Shown one piece after another: positions 45,478 to 54,767 of a DNA stretch of 64,000 bases; the first letter of the stretch is position 1; the number at the start of each line of letters is the position of its first letter. Position numbers and translations under genes: made by a program. Under the pieces are notes generated by a model. That model searched no databases, had not been told where the DNA came from, and was given only the letters and a program-made list of their open reading frames with translations. Source of the stretch: Sulfuracidifex tepidarius. GTDB lineage: Archaea; Thermoproteota; Thermoprotei_A; Sulfolobales; Sulfolobaceae. The DNA lies in the NCBI RefSeq assembly GCF_008326425.1, contig NZ_AP018929.1, forward strand, positions 1,564,875-1,628,874, written 5' to 3'.

Positions 45478-46527
45478 CTATGTCGTTATTTCGTGTAGAG
45501 AATTCTTTATTATCGCTTCTTTGATTTCTATACCAATTCTTCTACCTAAACTTATAGGTTTTCCAAAATAGAACTTTGAATATTGACTGCCTATTCCCAT
45601 GTACGCATTAGTACCTCCTCCGATCCTGGGTGCAACGTCATAAACTACAAGGTCCAGATCAGGAGTCACCATTACTTGTAAAGTGAATGGTCCGATTATC
45701 CCTGGCCTTTCTAACTTTATTGTCGATTCTACAAATTTTTTACCTATATCAAAAACTTTCTCCAATAGACTTTCTCTTATAGTCACTGGTATATGGCCCA
45801 CTTCTATTAGTCTGGGTTCTTTTCTCATTTTGAGCTGTATCTCAGCTGGAAGCCTATAGAATCCATCCCAGTCGCTCTGAATCCTACGATCTATACTCAA
45901 TAGCTCCAGTCTGTCTTTCATTTTACTATAAAAGTAATTCAAGTTGAAATGTGCTCCAAGAACGAACTCTTCTATTACCATATGTTTTCTACCCTCTTCA
46001 TCAATAATTCCTAATTTGGTAAGTTCATTTATTTTATTATCGAAATCTTCCCTATTTACTGCTATGAAAAATCCTCTTTCTACTTTCCTCTTGGCTTCAG
46101 GCATCTTTACCATTACAGCCCCATCTATTTCGTCTTCCTTCAAGGTCTTCGGTCTCCTTATTCCCCCGTCGTCAAGGATTCTGTAATAGTTCTTATTGCC
46201 TTCTCTTTCTTCCCACCTTAACATCATTTTATTTCCGAAAAATTTCACCTCCATTTTCTCTATGGTGTCATACCCTAGATACACCGCCATGCTTCTGTTA
46301 GGCACAATTAAAGAGTTCATTTCAATTAATTTTCGTTGAAATTCTAATTCTGCTATATCTCTATATTCATTTAGTATAAAGCAATAATCTATTATGCCAT
46401 GGAACTCCTTGTATGCTGCTTCTCTTCCTTTTTTGCACAGAGCTATAGTCTCAAATCCTTCGTCTTTTACGCCATCGTAAACGTCGAGTGCGGAGTGACT
46501 AGCTACTGAAGCTACTCTATAGTTCAT
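45478..46527 (-). CDS. purP: PurP-family ATP-grasp enzyme (FAICAR synthetase), copy 1
   Basis: A 349-residue ATP-grasp ligase of the PurP family, which uses formate and ATP to turn AICAR into FAICAR in archaea. It shows the PurP N-terminus ([27 protein letters not shown]), the ATP-grasp core ([22 protein letters not shown]) and the C-terminal [30 protein letters not shown]. It overlaps the second copy by 4 bases. The two copies differ widely and may have distinct roles or form a hetero-oligomer. Confidence 0.9.
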   Translation of the reverse strand: MNYRVASVASHSALDVYDGVKDEGFETIALCKKGREAAYKEFHGIIDYCFILNEYRDIAELEFQRKLIEMNSLIVPNRSMAVYLGYDTIEKMEVKFFGNKMMLRWEEREGNKNYYRILDDGGIRRPKTLKEDEIDGAVMVKMPEAKRKVERGFFIAVNREDFDNKINELTKLGIIDEEGRKHMVIEEFVLGAHFNLNYFYSKMKDRLELLSIDRRIQSDWDGFYRLPAEIQLKMRKEPRLIEVGHIPVTIRESLLEKVFDIGKKFVESTIKLERPGIIGPFTLQVMVTPDLDLVVYDVAPRIGGGTNAYMGIGSQYSKFYFGKPISLGRRIGIEIKEAIIKNSLHEITT

Positions 46528-47528
46528 GTTAACACCATGTTTAGCTTGTTGTTTATAACAGCATTCTTTAACTCCCTTGCGATTCTTCTACCCATACTCA
46601 TGGGCTCGTTCCAGTAAAGCCAACTATATGGGCTTCCGTTAGTATACAGATTAGTTCCAGCGACTATTCTTCCAGAGAACTCAAAGACTACGATCTCCCC
46701 TTTATCTGTAACTACCGATTCCAAACAGAAAGGTCCTATCATTCCTGGGCTTACTCTTTCTCTTACGTTTTTAACAAAGTTATTAGCATATTCTAACGCA
46801 GTGGGGAGAAGGCTTTCTCTAGCTACAGCAGGTATGTTTCCTACTACTACGAATGTAGGCTCTAAAGATCCGTATGAAGAAGGTAACCTTCTGAGACCAT
46901 CAACATTCGTTTCATATCGTATATCGATTCCAAATATCTCGGTTCTATCTAGAAGTGGGCTATAGAAAAATTGGAAATACATAGGAACTCCTACTACATA
47001 TTCTTGGATAATTACGTCTTCCTCAGAATTTATTTCCTTTTTATTAATCAATTCATCTATCCCTTTTCTAGCTTCTACTTTATCTCTAGCTAGAAAATAG
47101 CCGCGCCCCCCTTTAGCACCAGGAAGCTTCACTATGACTAACCTATCAACGTCTTCTGGTCTTTCAAACGTTTCAGGAATTTTGATGTCGGATGTTTTAA
47201 GCAGAAACATCTTCTTGTGCTGATTTCCTTCCCACTCAAATATATTTCTATTCCCAAAAATTTTTGTGGTGATTTTATTTACTCTTTCTTGCCCCAGATA
47301 TTCAACTAAACTTCCATGAGGAACCAGAACGGATTCCTCATTTCTGTTTATCAGATCTACAGCCTCGTCTATTTTATCGAATGATAAAACAGTGTCAATA
47401 AAGTTAAACTGTTTATAAAAACCCTCTCTTTTTCTATCTGTAATTACAATAGTATTAAACCCCTCCATTTTAGCTCCGTGAAGTATCTGAAGGGAGGAAT
47501 GGCTTCCTATAGTAGAGATCGACTTCAT
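46524..47528 (-). CDS. purP: PurP-family ATP-grasp enzyme (FAICAR synthetase), copy 2
   Basis: A 334-residue paralogue of the neighbouring PurP. It has the start [25 protein letters not shown], the ATP-grasp stretch [19 protein letters not shown], and the end [29 protein letters not shown]. The GAKGGRGYF loop is the more canonical ATP-binding sequence of the two copies, where copy 1 has [11 protein letters not shown]. This copy is therefore the better candidate for the standard FAICAR synthetase. Divergent from purB. Confidence 0.9.
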   Translation of the reverse strand: MKSISTIGSHSSLQILHGAKMEGFNTIVITDRKREGFYKQFNFIDTVLSFDKIDEAVDLINRNEESVLVPHGSLVEYLGQERVNKITTKIFGNRNIFEWEGNQHKKMFLLKTSDIKIPETFERPEDVDRLVIVKLPGAKGGRGYFLARDKVEARKGIDELINKKEINSEEDVIIQEYVVGVPMYFQFFYSPLLDRTEIFGIDIRYETNVDGLRRLPSSYGSLEPTFVVVGNIPAVARESLLPTALEYANNFVKNVRERVSPGMIGPFCLESVVTDKGEIVVFEFSGRIVAGTNLYTNGSPYSWLYWNEPMSMGRRIARELKNAVINNKLNMVLT

Positions 47529-47596
47529 GTTTATGAGATAAGTCTCAAATATAATAAGGTTAAATTAGTGAGATGTTGCTTTAGTTTGTTGTTAAT

Positions 47597-48949
47597 ATGG
47601 ATGTATGTCCTTTAGATTGGAGATATGGAAGCAGGGAGATAAGAGAAATTTTTGATAAAGAAAATGTGCTGAGAACAAGGCTCAATGTTGAAGTTGCTCT
47701 GCTTAAAGCACTAAGGGATGTAGGACTGGTTTCAGAAGCAGATGTTAACATAGTGGAAGGTAAGATTGCTGAGGTGAAATCAAGTGAGGTCGAAGATTTG
47801 GAATCGAAGCTAGGCCATGACGTTATGGCAATGGTGGTTACCTTAGCCCAGAAAAGCGGAGATGCAGGTAGGTTTGTACATTTCGGGGCTACTAGTTACG
47901 ATATAGTAGACACTGCAAACGCTATTCTCTTCAGGCAAGCCCTAAATATAATAATACCCAAACTAATGAAAATTCTAGATATTTTAGCAAAATATTCTAA
48001 TAAATATAGAGATATAATAATGGTAGGAAGAACTCATGGGCAACACGCTCTTCCTATTACTTTAGGTTTCAAGTTTGCTAATTATCTTTATGAGTTTTCT
48101 CGCTCATTAGAAAGGATTAATGAATCAAAGGAAAGGATCATAAGGATAAAAATGGCAGGTGCAGTAGGAACAATGGCTGGATGGGGAGATAAGGGTATTG
48201 AGATAGAGCAATATGTATCTAAATACCTTGGTATACCAGCACACGTTATATCAACACAAGTAGCTCCTAGAGACGGTTTTGCAGAGATTATTTCTGATCT
48301 CGCTATTCTTACAGCTGTAGGAGAGCGTTTCTCGCTGGAGGTTAGAGAACTGATGCGACCTGAAATTAGCGAGATTGGAGAGGGGGTAGGAGAAAGAGTT
48401 GGAAGTAGCACTATGCCTCAAAAAGAGAACCCCGTAACGGCAGAGAAAATAACTGGCCTCTCTAGAATAGTCAGATCATTTGTCTCTGCTTCAATTGAGA
48501 ATATTCCGTTATGGCATGAGAGAGATTTAACTAATAGTTCCTCAGAAAGAATTCTAATTTCACATACATTTATAATCGTAGACGAGATATTAAATAGTTT
48601 AATAGAATTATTAACTAATCTAAGATTAAATATAAACAATATGGAGAAAAATCTTCAATTAACTAGAGGCCAAATAATGGCTGAAAGCTTGATGGTAAAC
48701 TTAACTTTAAGGGGAATGGCAAGACATGAAGCACATCGTTTAGCTGGCGAAATCTCAAGAGAAGTGAGGAGATCAGGATCCTCATTTCTTGATGCTTGCC
48801 TGAAAAGGGAGGAAGTAACTAGGCTCTTCACAGAGAAAGAACTAAAGGATATTCTTGATCCTAAAAATTACTTAGGGGAATATAGCAAACTAATTGACAG
48901 AAGTATAGACTATTATAACAGAGTCAAACAAGAAGTGAAACAAATTTAA
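47597..48949 (+). CDS. purB: Adenylosuccinate lyase
   Basis: Catalyses both the SAICAR and adenylosuccinate cleavages of purine synthesis. The 450 residues carry [12 protein letters not shown] near 75, [14 protein letters not shown] near 98, the catalytic His in [10 protein letters not shown] near 144, and the fumarase/aspartase signature [16 protein letters not shown] near 272. The ATG at 47597 follows PYrich promoter DNA shared with the divergent purP genes. tRNA-Thr follows after 23 bases. Confidence 0.96.
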   Translation: MDVCPLDWRYGSREIREIFDKENVLRTRLNVEVALLKALRDVGLVSEADVNIVEGKIAEVKSSEVEDLESKLGHDVMAMVVTLAQKSGDAGRFVHFGATSYDIVDTANAILFRQALNIIIPKLMKILDILAKYSNKYRDIIMVGRTHGQHALPITLGFKFANYLYEFSRSLERINESKERIIRIKMAGAVGTMAGWGDKGIEIEQYVSKYLGIPAHVISTQVAPRDGFAEIISDLAILTAVGERFSLEVRELMRPEISEIGEGVGERVGSSTMPQKENPVTAEKITGLSRIVRSFVSASIENIPLWHERDLTNSSSERILISHTFIIVDEILNSLIELLTNLRLNINNMEKNLQLTRGQIMAESLMVNLTLRGMARHEAHRLAGEISREVRRSGSSFLDACLKREEVTRLFTEKELKDILDPKNYLGEYSKLIDRSIDYYNRVKQEVKQI

Positions 48950-48972
48950 GAGCAAATGTCATAAATTAAATT

Positions 48973-49046
48973 GCCGCTGTAGCTCAGCCCGGTAGAGCGC
49001 TGGCCTCGTAAGCCAGTGGTCGCGGGTCCGAACCCCGCCGGCGGCT
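48973..49046 (+). tRNA. tRNA-Thr(CGU)
   Basis: A 74-base cloverleaf with acceptor GCCGCTG/CGGCGGC. The anticodon stem CTGGC/GCCAG encloses CTCGTAA, so the anticodon is CGT (threonine). The T-arm is GCGGG-TCCGAAC-CCCGC, the discriminator is T, and no complete CCA is encoded. A CCTTTT run follows at once. No integrase fragment is present at its 3' side. Confidence 0.92.
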
Positions 49047-49068
49047 CCTTTTAGATGGCTGATGAATA

Positions 49069-50022
49069 ATGAAGCTGAAGGATATAGGAGAACACAGATA
49101 TATTGAGGAAAATGTGAAAAAATATTTAGATATAGATAATATGGACGATGTTTTCTTTAACGATGGAAGTACATTTAAGGTGGATGGATTTTCCCTTTCT
49201 TACAAATCTGAAGATATGAGCTTCTACGATATTGGTTGGAAGGCAGCGATAGCTACTTTCAGTGACTTGATATCTGCAGGTTCATCTCCATCTTTTGTTA
49301 TGTCTTCTATAGGAATTAATCATGAGATGGATGACACGGTTTTAGAGGAAATCCTCAGAGGTCTCTCAGACTGTGTTAGTTATTATAGTGCTAGATATGT
49401 AGGAGGTGATCTGAACAACTCTCCAGCTGGTGGATGGATAGATGTAGTGGGAATAGGAAAAAGAAGAGCTTATCCTACATTTGAGCCTAAAAAGGGGGAT
49501 CTCTTAGTTTTGACCAATCCATTAGGCTATACTTCTTTATATTTTTTAAGCAAATTTATATTAAAGCTAGAATTACCTCAATATCTGTTTTTAAAAGCTT
49601 TAGCGAAAATAAGACATCCATTAGTAAATAAGCTGATATTGAATGTTCTATCATCGTTATCCGGAGATCTAGTTTACTCCACAGATGTGAGTGATGGGCT
49701 TTTGATATCCATTGATAAAATAAGTAAACGTTTAAATATGGGAATTGAAATGAGCAGCTTCGGAATTGAAGAGAATATTTTGAATTATTTGAAGGCTATT
49801 ACACCAAAAATAGATCTTATTGACATATTGAGATATAGTGGGGAAGAGTTCGAAACCATAGTTGTAATCCATGAGGAGGCTAAAGATCGGGCAATAGATT
49901 TGATGCGTAGTTTTGGACTAGATCCGCTGGTGATAGGTAAGCTCTCGGAAAGCAATGACGTCACTTTTAATGGTAACAAAGTAAAAATTACAGGATGGGA
50001 TAATTTCAGAGGTTGGTTTTAA
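49069..50022 (+). CDS. thiL: Thiamine-monophosphate kinase
   Basis: A 317-residue ThiL/PurM-fold kinase that phosphorylates thiamine phosphate to thiamine diphosphate. It has the fold pattern IGWKAAIATFSDLISAGSSPSFVMSSIG near 55, YVGGDLNNSPAGGWIDVVGIGK near 107, and STDVSDGLLISIDKI near 203. The usual N-terminal GDDAA metal loop is here only ND (FNDGST), a divergent first metal site. It follows tRNA-Thr by 22 bases. Confidence 0.88.
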   Translation: MKLKDIGEHRYIEENVKKYLDIDNMDDVFFNDGSTFKVDGFSLSYKSEDMSFYDIGWKAAIATFSDLISAGSSPSFVMSSIGINHEMDDTVLEEILRGLSDCVSYYSARYVGGDLNNSPAGGWIDVVGIGKRRAYPTFEPKKGDLLVLTNPLGYTSLYFLSKFILKLELPQYLFLKALAKIRHPLVNKLILNVLSSLSGDLVYSTDVSDGLLISIDKISKRLNMGIEMSSFGIEENILNYLKAITPKIDLIDILRYSGEEFETIVVIHEEAKDRAIDLMRSFGLDPLVIGKLSESNDVTFNGNKVKITGWDNFRGWF

Positions 50023-50052
50023 CTGTAGCTACAATACAAAGAGTGAATATTC

Positions 50053-50060
50053 TTATATAC
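50053..50060 (+). promoter_or_regulatory. TATA box of the tetraether synthase gene
   Basis: TTATATAC lies 32-39 bases before the ATG at 50092, the standard spacing. The gene thus has its own promoter rather than being read from thiL. Confidence 0.5.
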
Positions 50061-50091
50061 GATTAGCAGAGTTAATGTAAAGTAGATAGTT

Positions 50092-51849
50092 ATGGCTCAA
50101 ACAACTGCAGAAAACAACGAAAAGTTTAGGCTATTGCCAGCTCCTTCATCATTCGATGAGGGCTCTGTAAAGTTTGGAGATAGAGAAATAAAAATAGGTG
50201 GGCCTTTACCAAAACTTTCATCAAACGAGAAGTTAGTAAGAGTAACTCATTCTTTGTGCCCTGCATGTTATAGGCTTCTTCCGGCTACCATATTTGAGAA
50301 AGAGAATAAGCTCTACATAAGGAAAATCTGTCCAGATCATGGAGAGTTCGAGGATCTTTACTACGGAGACGTAGGGATGTACTACAAGTTTGATTATTGG
50401 GAGTATGAAGGAAAAGGGCCTAAAGTTCCTTATGTGGATCTGAAAGCTCCATGTCCTTATAACTGTGGACTATGTCCAATGCATCACCAGCACTCAGCTC
50501 TAGTGAATCTAGTGATTACTAACAGATGCGATCAGTCGTGCTGGTATTGTTTCTTCTATGCTGAAAAGGCTGGGTATGTATATGAGCCCACGCTAGACCA
50601 AATTTCCTATCAAATAGATCAGCTAAAGAAGCAAGGTATAACTTTGGTTATACAAGTTACTGGTGGTGAACCAACACTTAGGGAGGACATTCTAGAAGTT
50701 CTAAAGATATTGAGAGAGAAGGGTGTTAGGCACGTACAACTAAATACATGGGGAGGTACATTTGCGAAAATGTACATGGACGATCCGGATAAGGCAATAA
50801 CTTATGCTAAACAATTGAGGGAAGCAGGAGTTAATACCATATACATGAGCTTTGACGGAACCAACAGAAAGACCAATCCAAAGAACCACTGGGAAATTCC
50901 TTACACATTTGAGGTGTTTAGGAAAGCAGGAATGACAAGCGTAGTCCTAGTTCCCACTGTAATTAAGACAGTGAATGATAATGATTTAGGGAATATTGTT
51001 AAATTTGCAGCTAAAAACCTAGATATTGTAAGAGCAGTGAACTTCCAGCCAGTAAGTTTAACTGGAATGATGAAGAGGAACATGAGAGCTAAGTTTAGAA
51101 TAACTATACCAGAGGTTCTAAGAGACATCGAAGAACAGACAGACGGCGAAGTAACCAGGGACAGTTGGTATCCTATAGGAACGTCTGTTGTATTTTCAAG
51201 GATAGTTGAAGCACTTACTGGTAAAGAGCAGTTTGAAATGGCAAATCATCCTTCCTGCGGTGCAGGAACATATATTTATGTAGAGTGGAAAGGAGGAGAA
51301 CCACATTTCATTCCAATATCTAAATTCATAGATTTAGAGGGACTTTTAGAGTATCTTAAAGAGAAGTCTGAGGAGATAAGGGAGGGCTCCAATAAAGCAT
51401 GGGTAGGTATGAAGGCATTGCTTAACATTAGGAAGTTTATTGACAAGGAAAAAGGTCCCAAGGACTTCGACGTGTACAAGATGCTATACAACGTCGTAAT
51501 AAACCACAACTACGAGGCTTTAGGAGAGTGGCATTACAGGACGCTATTCTTAGGAACAATGCATTTCATGGATCTCTACAATTACGATGTTCAGAGAGTC
51601 ATGAGATGTGATATCCACTACGCATCTCCAGATGGCAGAGTAATACCATTTTGTACATATAACGTTCTGAACGATCTCTATAGAGATAAGGTATTGAGAG
51701 ATTACCAGATACCTCTTGATGAGTGGATAAAGGTACATGGTTCTAATAGCTTAGGTGAGTCTGTGAAATACAAGAGAAAGGCTACTACATTAGAGCAGGG
51801 AGATCTCTACAAGATAACTTATAAAGGATTCGTAGATTCTATAAGCTAA
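50092..51849 (+). CDS. tes: Tetraether lipid synthase Tes (radical SAM)
   Basis: A 585-residue radical-SAM protein that joins the phytanyl chains of two archaeol units into membrane-spanning GDGT tetraethers. It has an N-terminal Cys-rich zone ([21 protein letters not shown]), then [11 protein letters not shown] near residue 124. The radical-SAM motif is CDQSCWYC near 145-152, with GGEPTLRED near 189. More Cys clusters follow ([36 protein letters not shown]), providing sites for extra Fe-S centres. The length and layout match the family of the characterised archaeal Tes. It is highly expressed-looking and has its own promoter. Confidence 0.92.
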   Translation: MAQTTAENNEKFRLLPAPSSFDEGSVKFGDREIKIGGPLPKLSSNEKLVRVTHSLCPACYRLLPATIFEKENKLYIRKICPDHGEFEDLYYGDVGMYYKFDYWEYEGKGPKVPYVDLKAPCPYNCGLCPMHHQHSALVNLVITNRCDQSCWYCFFYAEKAGYVYEPTLDQISYQIDQLKKQGITLVIQVTGGEPTLREDILEVLKILREKGVRHVQLNTWGGTFAKMYMDDPDKAITYAKQLREAGVNTIYMSFDGTNRKTNPKNHWEIPYTFEVFRKAGMTSVVLVPTVIKTVNDNDLGNIVKFAAKNLDIVRAVNFQPVSLTGMMKRNMRAKFRITIPEVLRDIEEQTDGEVTRDSWYPIGTSVVFSRIVEALTGKEQFEMANHPSCGAGTYIYVEWKGGEPHFIPISKFIDLEGLLEYLKEKSEEIREGSNKAWVGMKALLNIRKFIDKEKGPKDFDVYKMLYNVVINHNYEALGEWHYRTLFLGTMHFMDLYNYDVQRVMRCDIHYASPDGRVIPFCTYNVLNDLYRDKVLRDYQIPLDEWIKVHGSNSLGESVKYKRKATTLEQGDLYKITYKGFVDSIS

Positions 51850-51867
51850 GGCTAATAGAATTATTTT

Positions 51868-52500
51868 TCATGATTCATGTTTTTTATATATTAAATGAAT
51901 TTCATTTTTGCATTCACATACTTTGGAATCATATAGCACTAGTTCCTTTATTTCGTCGTTTTGAAATCCTTTTCCTTCAAGCAAGCTAGTTCCATTACCG
52001 AAGAGCTTAGGGGAGATAGTCACTCTCAATTCATTGAAGCAGTTTTCCTCGATAGCTCTGTATATAGTCTTTCCTCCACCTTCTATGAGAACTTTTCTTA
52101 TGCCTCTTCTATAAAGGTCCTCCATAATCAAGCAGATCGAAGTATTCTCTAAAGTTACGACTTCAGCATTGTAAGGAATTTCAGCCTCACGCTTATCGGT
52201 ATAAATAATTGTCTTTGGAGGCTGTGTAAATATGTTTAAACTATTGTCAAATTTAAGACTATGTGATATTATAACCCTAATAGGATTTTTATTACATTTT
52301 ATATCTCTGATTGTTAACAATGGATTATCGTGTCTTACTGTGTTTCCTCCCACAATCACTGCATCCGAATCACATCTTAGCATCATCTGTCTTCTTTTGT
52401 CGTATGGACAGCTGAGCCTACTGAAACCAGAAGCTGAGGCTATTCTCCCATCTATACTCATAGTACTGAATATAATTATATACGGTAATCCAACCCTCAT
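51868..52500 (-). CDS. 2,5-diamino-6-ribosylamino-4(3H)-pyrimidinone 5'-phosphate reductase
   Basis: A 210-residue RibD-C/DHFR-fold reductase of archaeal riboflavin and F420 precursor synthesis (RIB7/ArfC). It shows PYIIIFSTMSIDGRIASASG at the start, DAVIVGGNTVRHDNPLLT near 47, and KVLIEGGGKTIYRAIEENCFNELRVTISPKLFGNG near 136. NADPH-dependent. Its ATG overlaps the stop of the Cys-rich gene by 4 bases. Confidence 0.92.
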   Translation of the reverse strand: MRVGLPYIIIFSTMSIDGRIASASGFSRLSCPYDKRRQMMLRCDSDAVIVGGNTVRHDNPLLTIRDIKCNKNPIRVIISHSLKFDNSLNIFTQPPKTIIYTDKREAEIPYNAEVVTLENTSICLIMEDLYRRGIRKVLIEGGGKTIYRAIEENCFNELRVTISPKLFGNGTSLLEGKGFQNDEIKELVLYDSKVCECKNEIHLIYKKHES

Positions 52501-52688
52501 ATCTTAATTTCACGTGTTTTAAGTCCCTTATTAGTAACTTTTAGTTCCTTAAACCAGACTCTAATTTCACATTTATCCCTATAATTACAACTTAAACAAC
52601 AATTATAGCATACATCTAGTTTTTTTATCTTGCAATACTTTATTACTGTATACCTTCCACATGAGTCGCATTGCTCTTCAAAGATCAT
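52497..52688 (-). CDS. 63-residue cysteine-rich protein, probable zinc binder
   Basis: Eight Cys among 63 residues (positions 7, 10, 19, 27, 30, 31, 34 and 40), arranged as CxxC ... C ... CxxCCxxC ... C. This could hold two zinc ions. No signal peptide or membrane segment. It overlaps the riboflavin reductase by 4 bases (ATGA) and would be co-translated with it. I know no family for it; a ribosome- or nucleic-acid-binding zinc protein is a guess. Confidence 0.65.
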   Translation of the reverse strand: MIFEEQCDSCGRYTVIKYCKIKKLDVCYNCCLSCNYRDKCEIRVWFKELKVTNKGLKTREIKI

Positions 52689-52704
52689 GATTTTATAATC
52701 GAGA

Positions 52705-53229
52705 TTACCCTTTTATGCATGTCTCAATAGTACATAGGGTCTTTCTGGGCAGAGGGGACACATCAGTTATCGTCCCAGAAAAGACAATATCCTTAGTTGC
52801 AGCAATAATGTGAGGAGACGCTAAGTGATAAGCTAGCTTCAGCGTTAATTCATTTTCTAATTCATAACTCTTATCTCTAATCTCCATGTTAACTGGGGCA
52901 GGTGGTATTTCCCCATTCATTCCCTTTCCAGATCTTACCATTTTTGCAATTAGAGAGTGCGATATTATTATGGGAGTGAAAACATTATAGATCACGTTAG
53001 CTCCGCCAGCTTCTCTTTCGTCATTGCTTAATAAAATGAAGTACTTTAGCCTCTTTTTATCGCCGAGTAACGTCATAATACTATTAATTATATAATTAAT
53101 AGCACTTCCATTACCGCTATCTATTAGAATGAAATCTCCATCTTTATCCTCTACTAGATAAACATTATAGTCTCCTAACTGCCTCAGTTCTATCATGAAT
53201 GTACCTTTTCCTATTCTAGCCAAACTCAT
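52705..53229 (-). CDS. Metallo-beta-lactamase-fold protein without metal ligands
   Basis: A 174-residue protein. The first part follows the MBL pattern (YNVYLVEDKDGDFILIDSGNGSAINYI near residues 21-47). At the metal-binding loop the expected T-H-x-H-x-D-H-x-G-G reads L67-S-N-D-E-R-E-A-G75-G76. All four ligands are gone while the double Gly remains. The later HLASPHIIAATKDIVFSGTI also looks like the third-ligand region (GHTPG..., ...LFSGD). Likely a non-enzymatic or altered relative. It precedes the Cys-rich protein by 16 bases on the same strand. Confidence 0.68.
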   Translation of the reverse strand: MSLARIGKGTFMIELRQLGDYNVYLVEDKDGDFILIDSGNGSAINYIINSIMTLLGDKKRLKYFILLSNDEREAGGANVIYNVFTPIIISHSLIAKMVRSGKGMNGEIPPAPVNMEIRDKSYELENELTLKLAYHLASPHIIAATKDIVFSGTITDVSPLPRKTLCTIETCIKG

Positions 53230-53297
53230 AACAAGAGATAGAATAATTATATAAGTTAAATTCTATCTGGGAAACAATTTGACAAACACTTTCTTTG

Positions 53298-54365
53298 TTA
53301 TTTTTTGAGACTTTCTTCATAAATTGTTTTTATATTTGTTGCTATATTTCTCCATCTCCAATTTTCCGTCCCAGTTTTAGAATTTATACTTAATCTTTCT
53401 CTCATCTTTTCATCCTTTAATTTCTGTACTGCTTGGTAGAACTCTTCACAGTTGCCTACGACGAACCCATTGTATTCATGTTTGATTAGGTGAGAGAAAG
53501 CTCCGACAAAGTTTCCTACTATTGCGGGAACTCCTCTCACTAACCCCTCTCTTATTACTATAGGATCGGCCTCCATGGTTGACGTTAATACTAACGCTAA
53601 AGCGTTATCTATATAAGAATATTTTTTATCATCTTCTATTCTTCCAATATACTTAACTTTATTTTCTAATTTAAGAGACTTTATTGTATTGTTTATTTCT
53701 TCCATATAAGTTGTTTCTCTAATATCACCAGCTAACAAAAGTTTTATTCCGTCTATTTTTTCCATACATTTTATACTAAATAACTGATTTTTCTCTCTTG
53801 AAATTCTAGCTAAAAATAGGAGATAAGGCTCATCTAATGGACGACTCTGTTTAGGTAACTCAAAGGCTTTCTCCTCCACACCGTTACTTACCACCTTTAT
53901 CTTCTCTTTGGGAAATCCCATCTTAGTCATGGAGTCTCTTTCCCATTCGCTTACAGCTATTGTGAAGGACGTATTCTTTACAATCTTTTTCTGAATCGAT
54001 TGTATAATCTTATTTCTCTGCTTAAGAAATGAATCGTGTGGAGTGAAGATTTTCCCTTCTCGATGAGATCCCAAGAGGAACAATGAGGTAGAAAAGTTCC
54101 ATAACGAAAAAAGTCTAGCCATATTATGTACATGGATTATGTCTGCACCATTACCAGGATACCATGTGTAATCGTGTCTTATTATTTCAATCCCATCTAC
54201 GTATTCTCTCCTCTCTAGGCTCCTCTTCTCTGTGTAGGTGTTTCTAGTTGTATGCACAACTACATTAATTCCTATTTCCTTCAAAGCCTTACTTAAGTTC
54301 AATACATGAATTTCAGTTCCACCTCTCACGGGATAGAAAAGAGGCGTCACCATAATTACATCCAT
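53298..54365 (-). CDS. GT4-family glycosyltransferase
   Basis: A 355-residue GT-B enzyme. The start is MDVIMVTPLFYPVRGGTEIHVLNLSKALKEIG, with HVHNMAR in the acceptor domain. The donor domain has VSNGVEEKAF near 162, LFLARISREKNQL near 186, and a C-terminal E-x7-E-like STMEADPIVIREGLVRGVPAI near 268. It probably transfers a sugar in N-glycan, S-layer or lipid glycosylation. No other glycan genes are adjacent, so the substrate is open. Confidence 0.9.
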   Translation of the reverse strand: MDVIMVTPLFYPVRGGTEIHVLNLSKALKEIGINVVVHTTRNTYTEKRSLERREYVDGIEIIRHDYTWYPGNGADIIHVHNMARLFSLWNFSTSLFLLGSHREGKIFTPHDSFLKQRNKIIQSIQKKIVKNTSFTIAVSEWERDSMTKMGFPKEKIKVVSNGVEEKAFELPKQSRPLDEPYLLFLARISREKNQLFSIKCMEKIDGIKLLLAGDIRETTYMEEINNTIKSLKLENKVKYIGRIEDDKKYSYIDNALALVLTSTMEADPIVIREGLVRGVPAIVGNFVGAFSHLIKHEYNGFVVGNCEEFYQAVQKLKDEKMRERLSINSKTGTENWRWRNIATNIKTIYEESLKK

Positions 54366-54767
54366 TTTAATTCATATCTTATTGTAAGTTCTGTTTACCT
54401 AAGTTTTTATCTCAACGTGAGTTAAGGGGACGAAAGAGTCCTTCTGTGATTGTAGGCCTATGTTTAACTATTAACTATAATATCTATATATATAAATAAA
54501 TAATCAATATATAAATATATTAAAAACATGAGGGACGTAAGCATTATGAGATACCTTAGAGTGAGAGTATATGCTATATGTCCTTACTTCAGCTATGAGC
54601 CTATTGGCACACCACTGACGTATATTAAATGTTAGCTTCTGAAGACCTTACTCTATCTTATATCTGTACCATCGTGCTATGATAAGGTGCTCCATGACGT
54701 TGAGTTCCCCATATGTTAGACTAGTTCATTAGGAAAGCAGGTAGCTCAAAAATGAAGAGTTTTAGGT
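54366..54767. other. 402-base intergenic region
   Basis: Contains the promoter side of the glycosyltransferase gene, a hairpin (GGAC-GAAAGA-GTCC, about 54431-54444) and a strongly AT-rich stretch (54480-54525). A possible 35-residue frame at 54528-54635 is listed separately. I see no recognisable RNA gene or transposase. Confidence 0.5.
54528..54635 (+). other. Possible 35-residue ORF or mobile-element remnant
   Basis: ATG at 54528 just after AATATATTAAAAAC, with an AT-rich TATA-like run before it. The frame gives MRDVSIMRYLRVRVYAICPY followed by FSYEPIGTPLTYIKC. It has no recognised domain and could equally be the edge of an old insertion element. It is the only plus-strand frame in this spacer. 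Confidence 0.25.

Noticed and set aside
45478-47528. The two purP frames as one gene broken by a frameshift
   Set aside because: Each is a complete ATP-grasp protein with its own N-terminus; they are tandem paralogues with an ordinary 4-base overlap.
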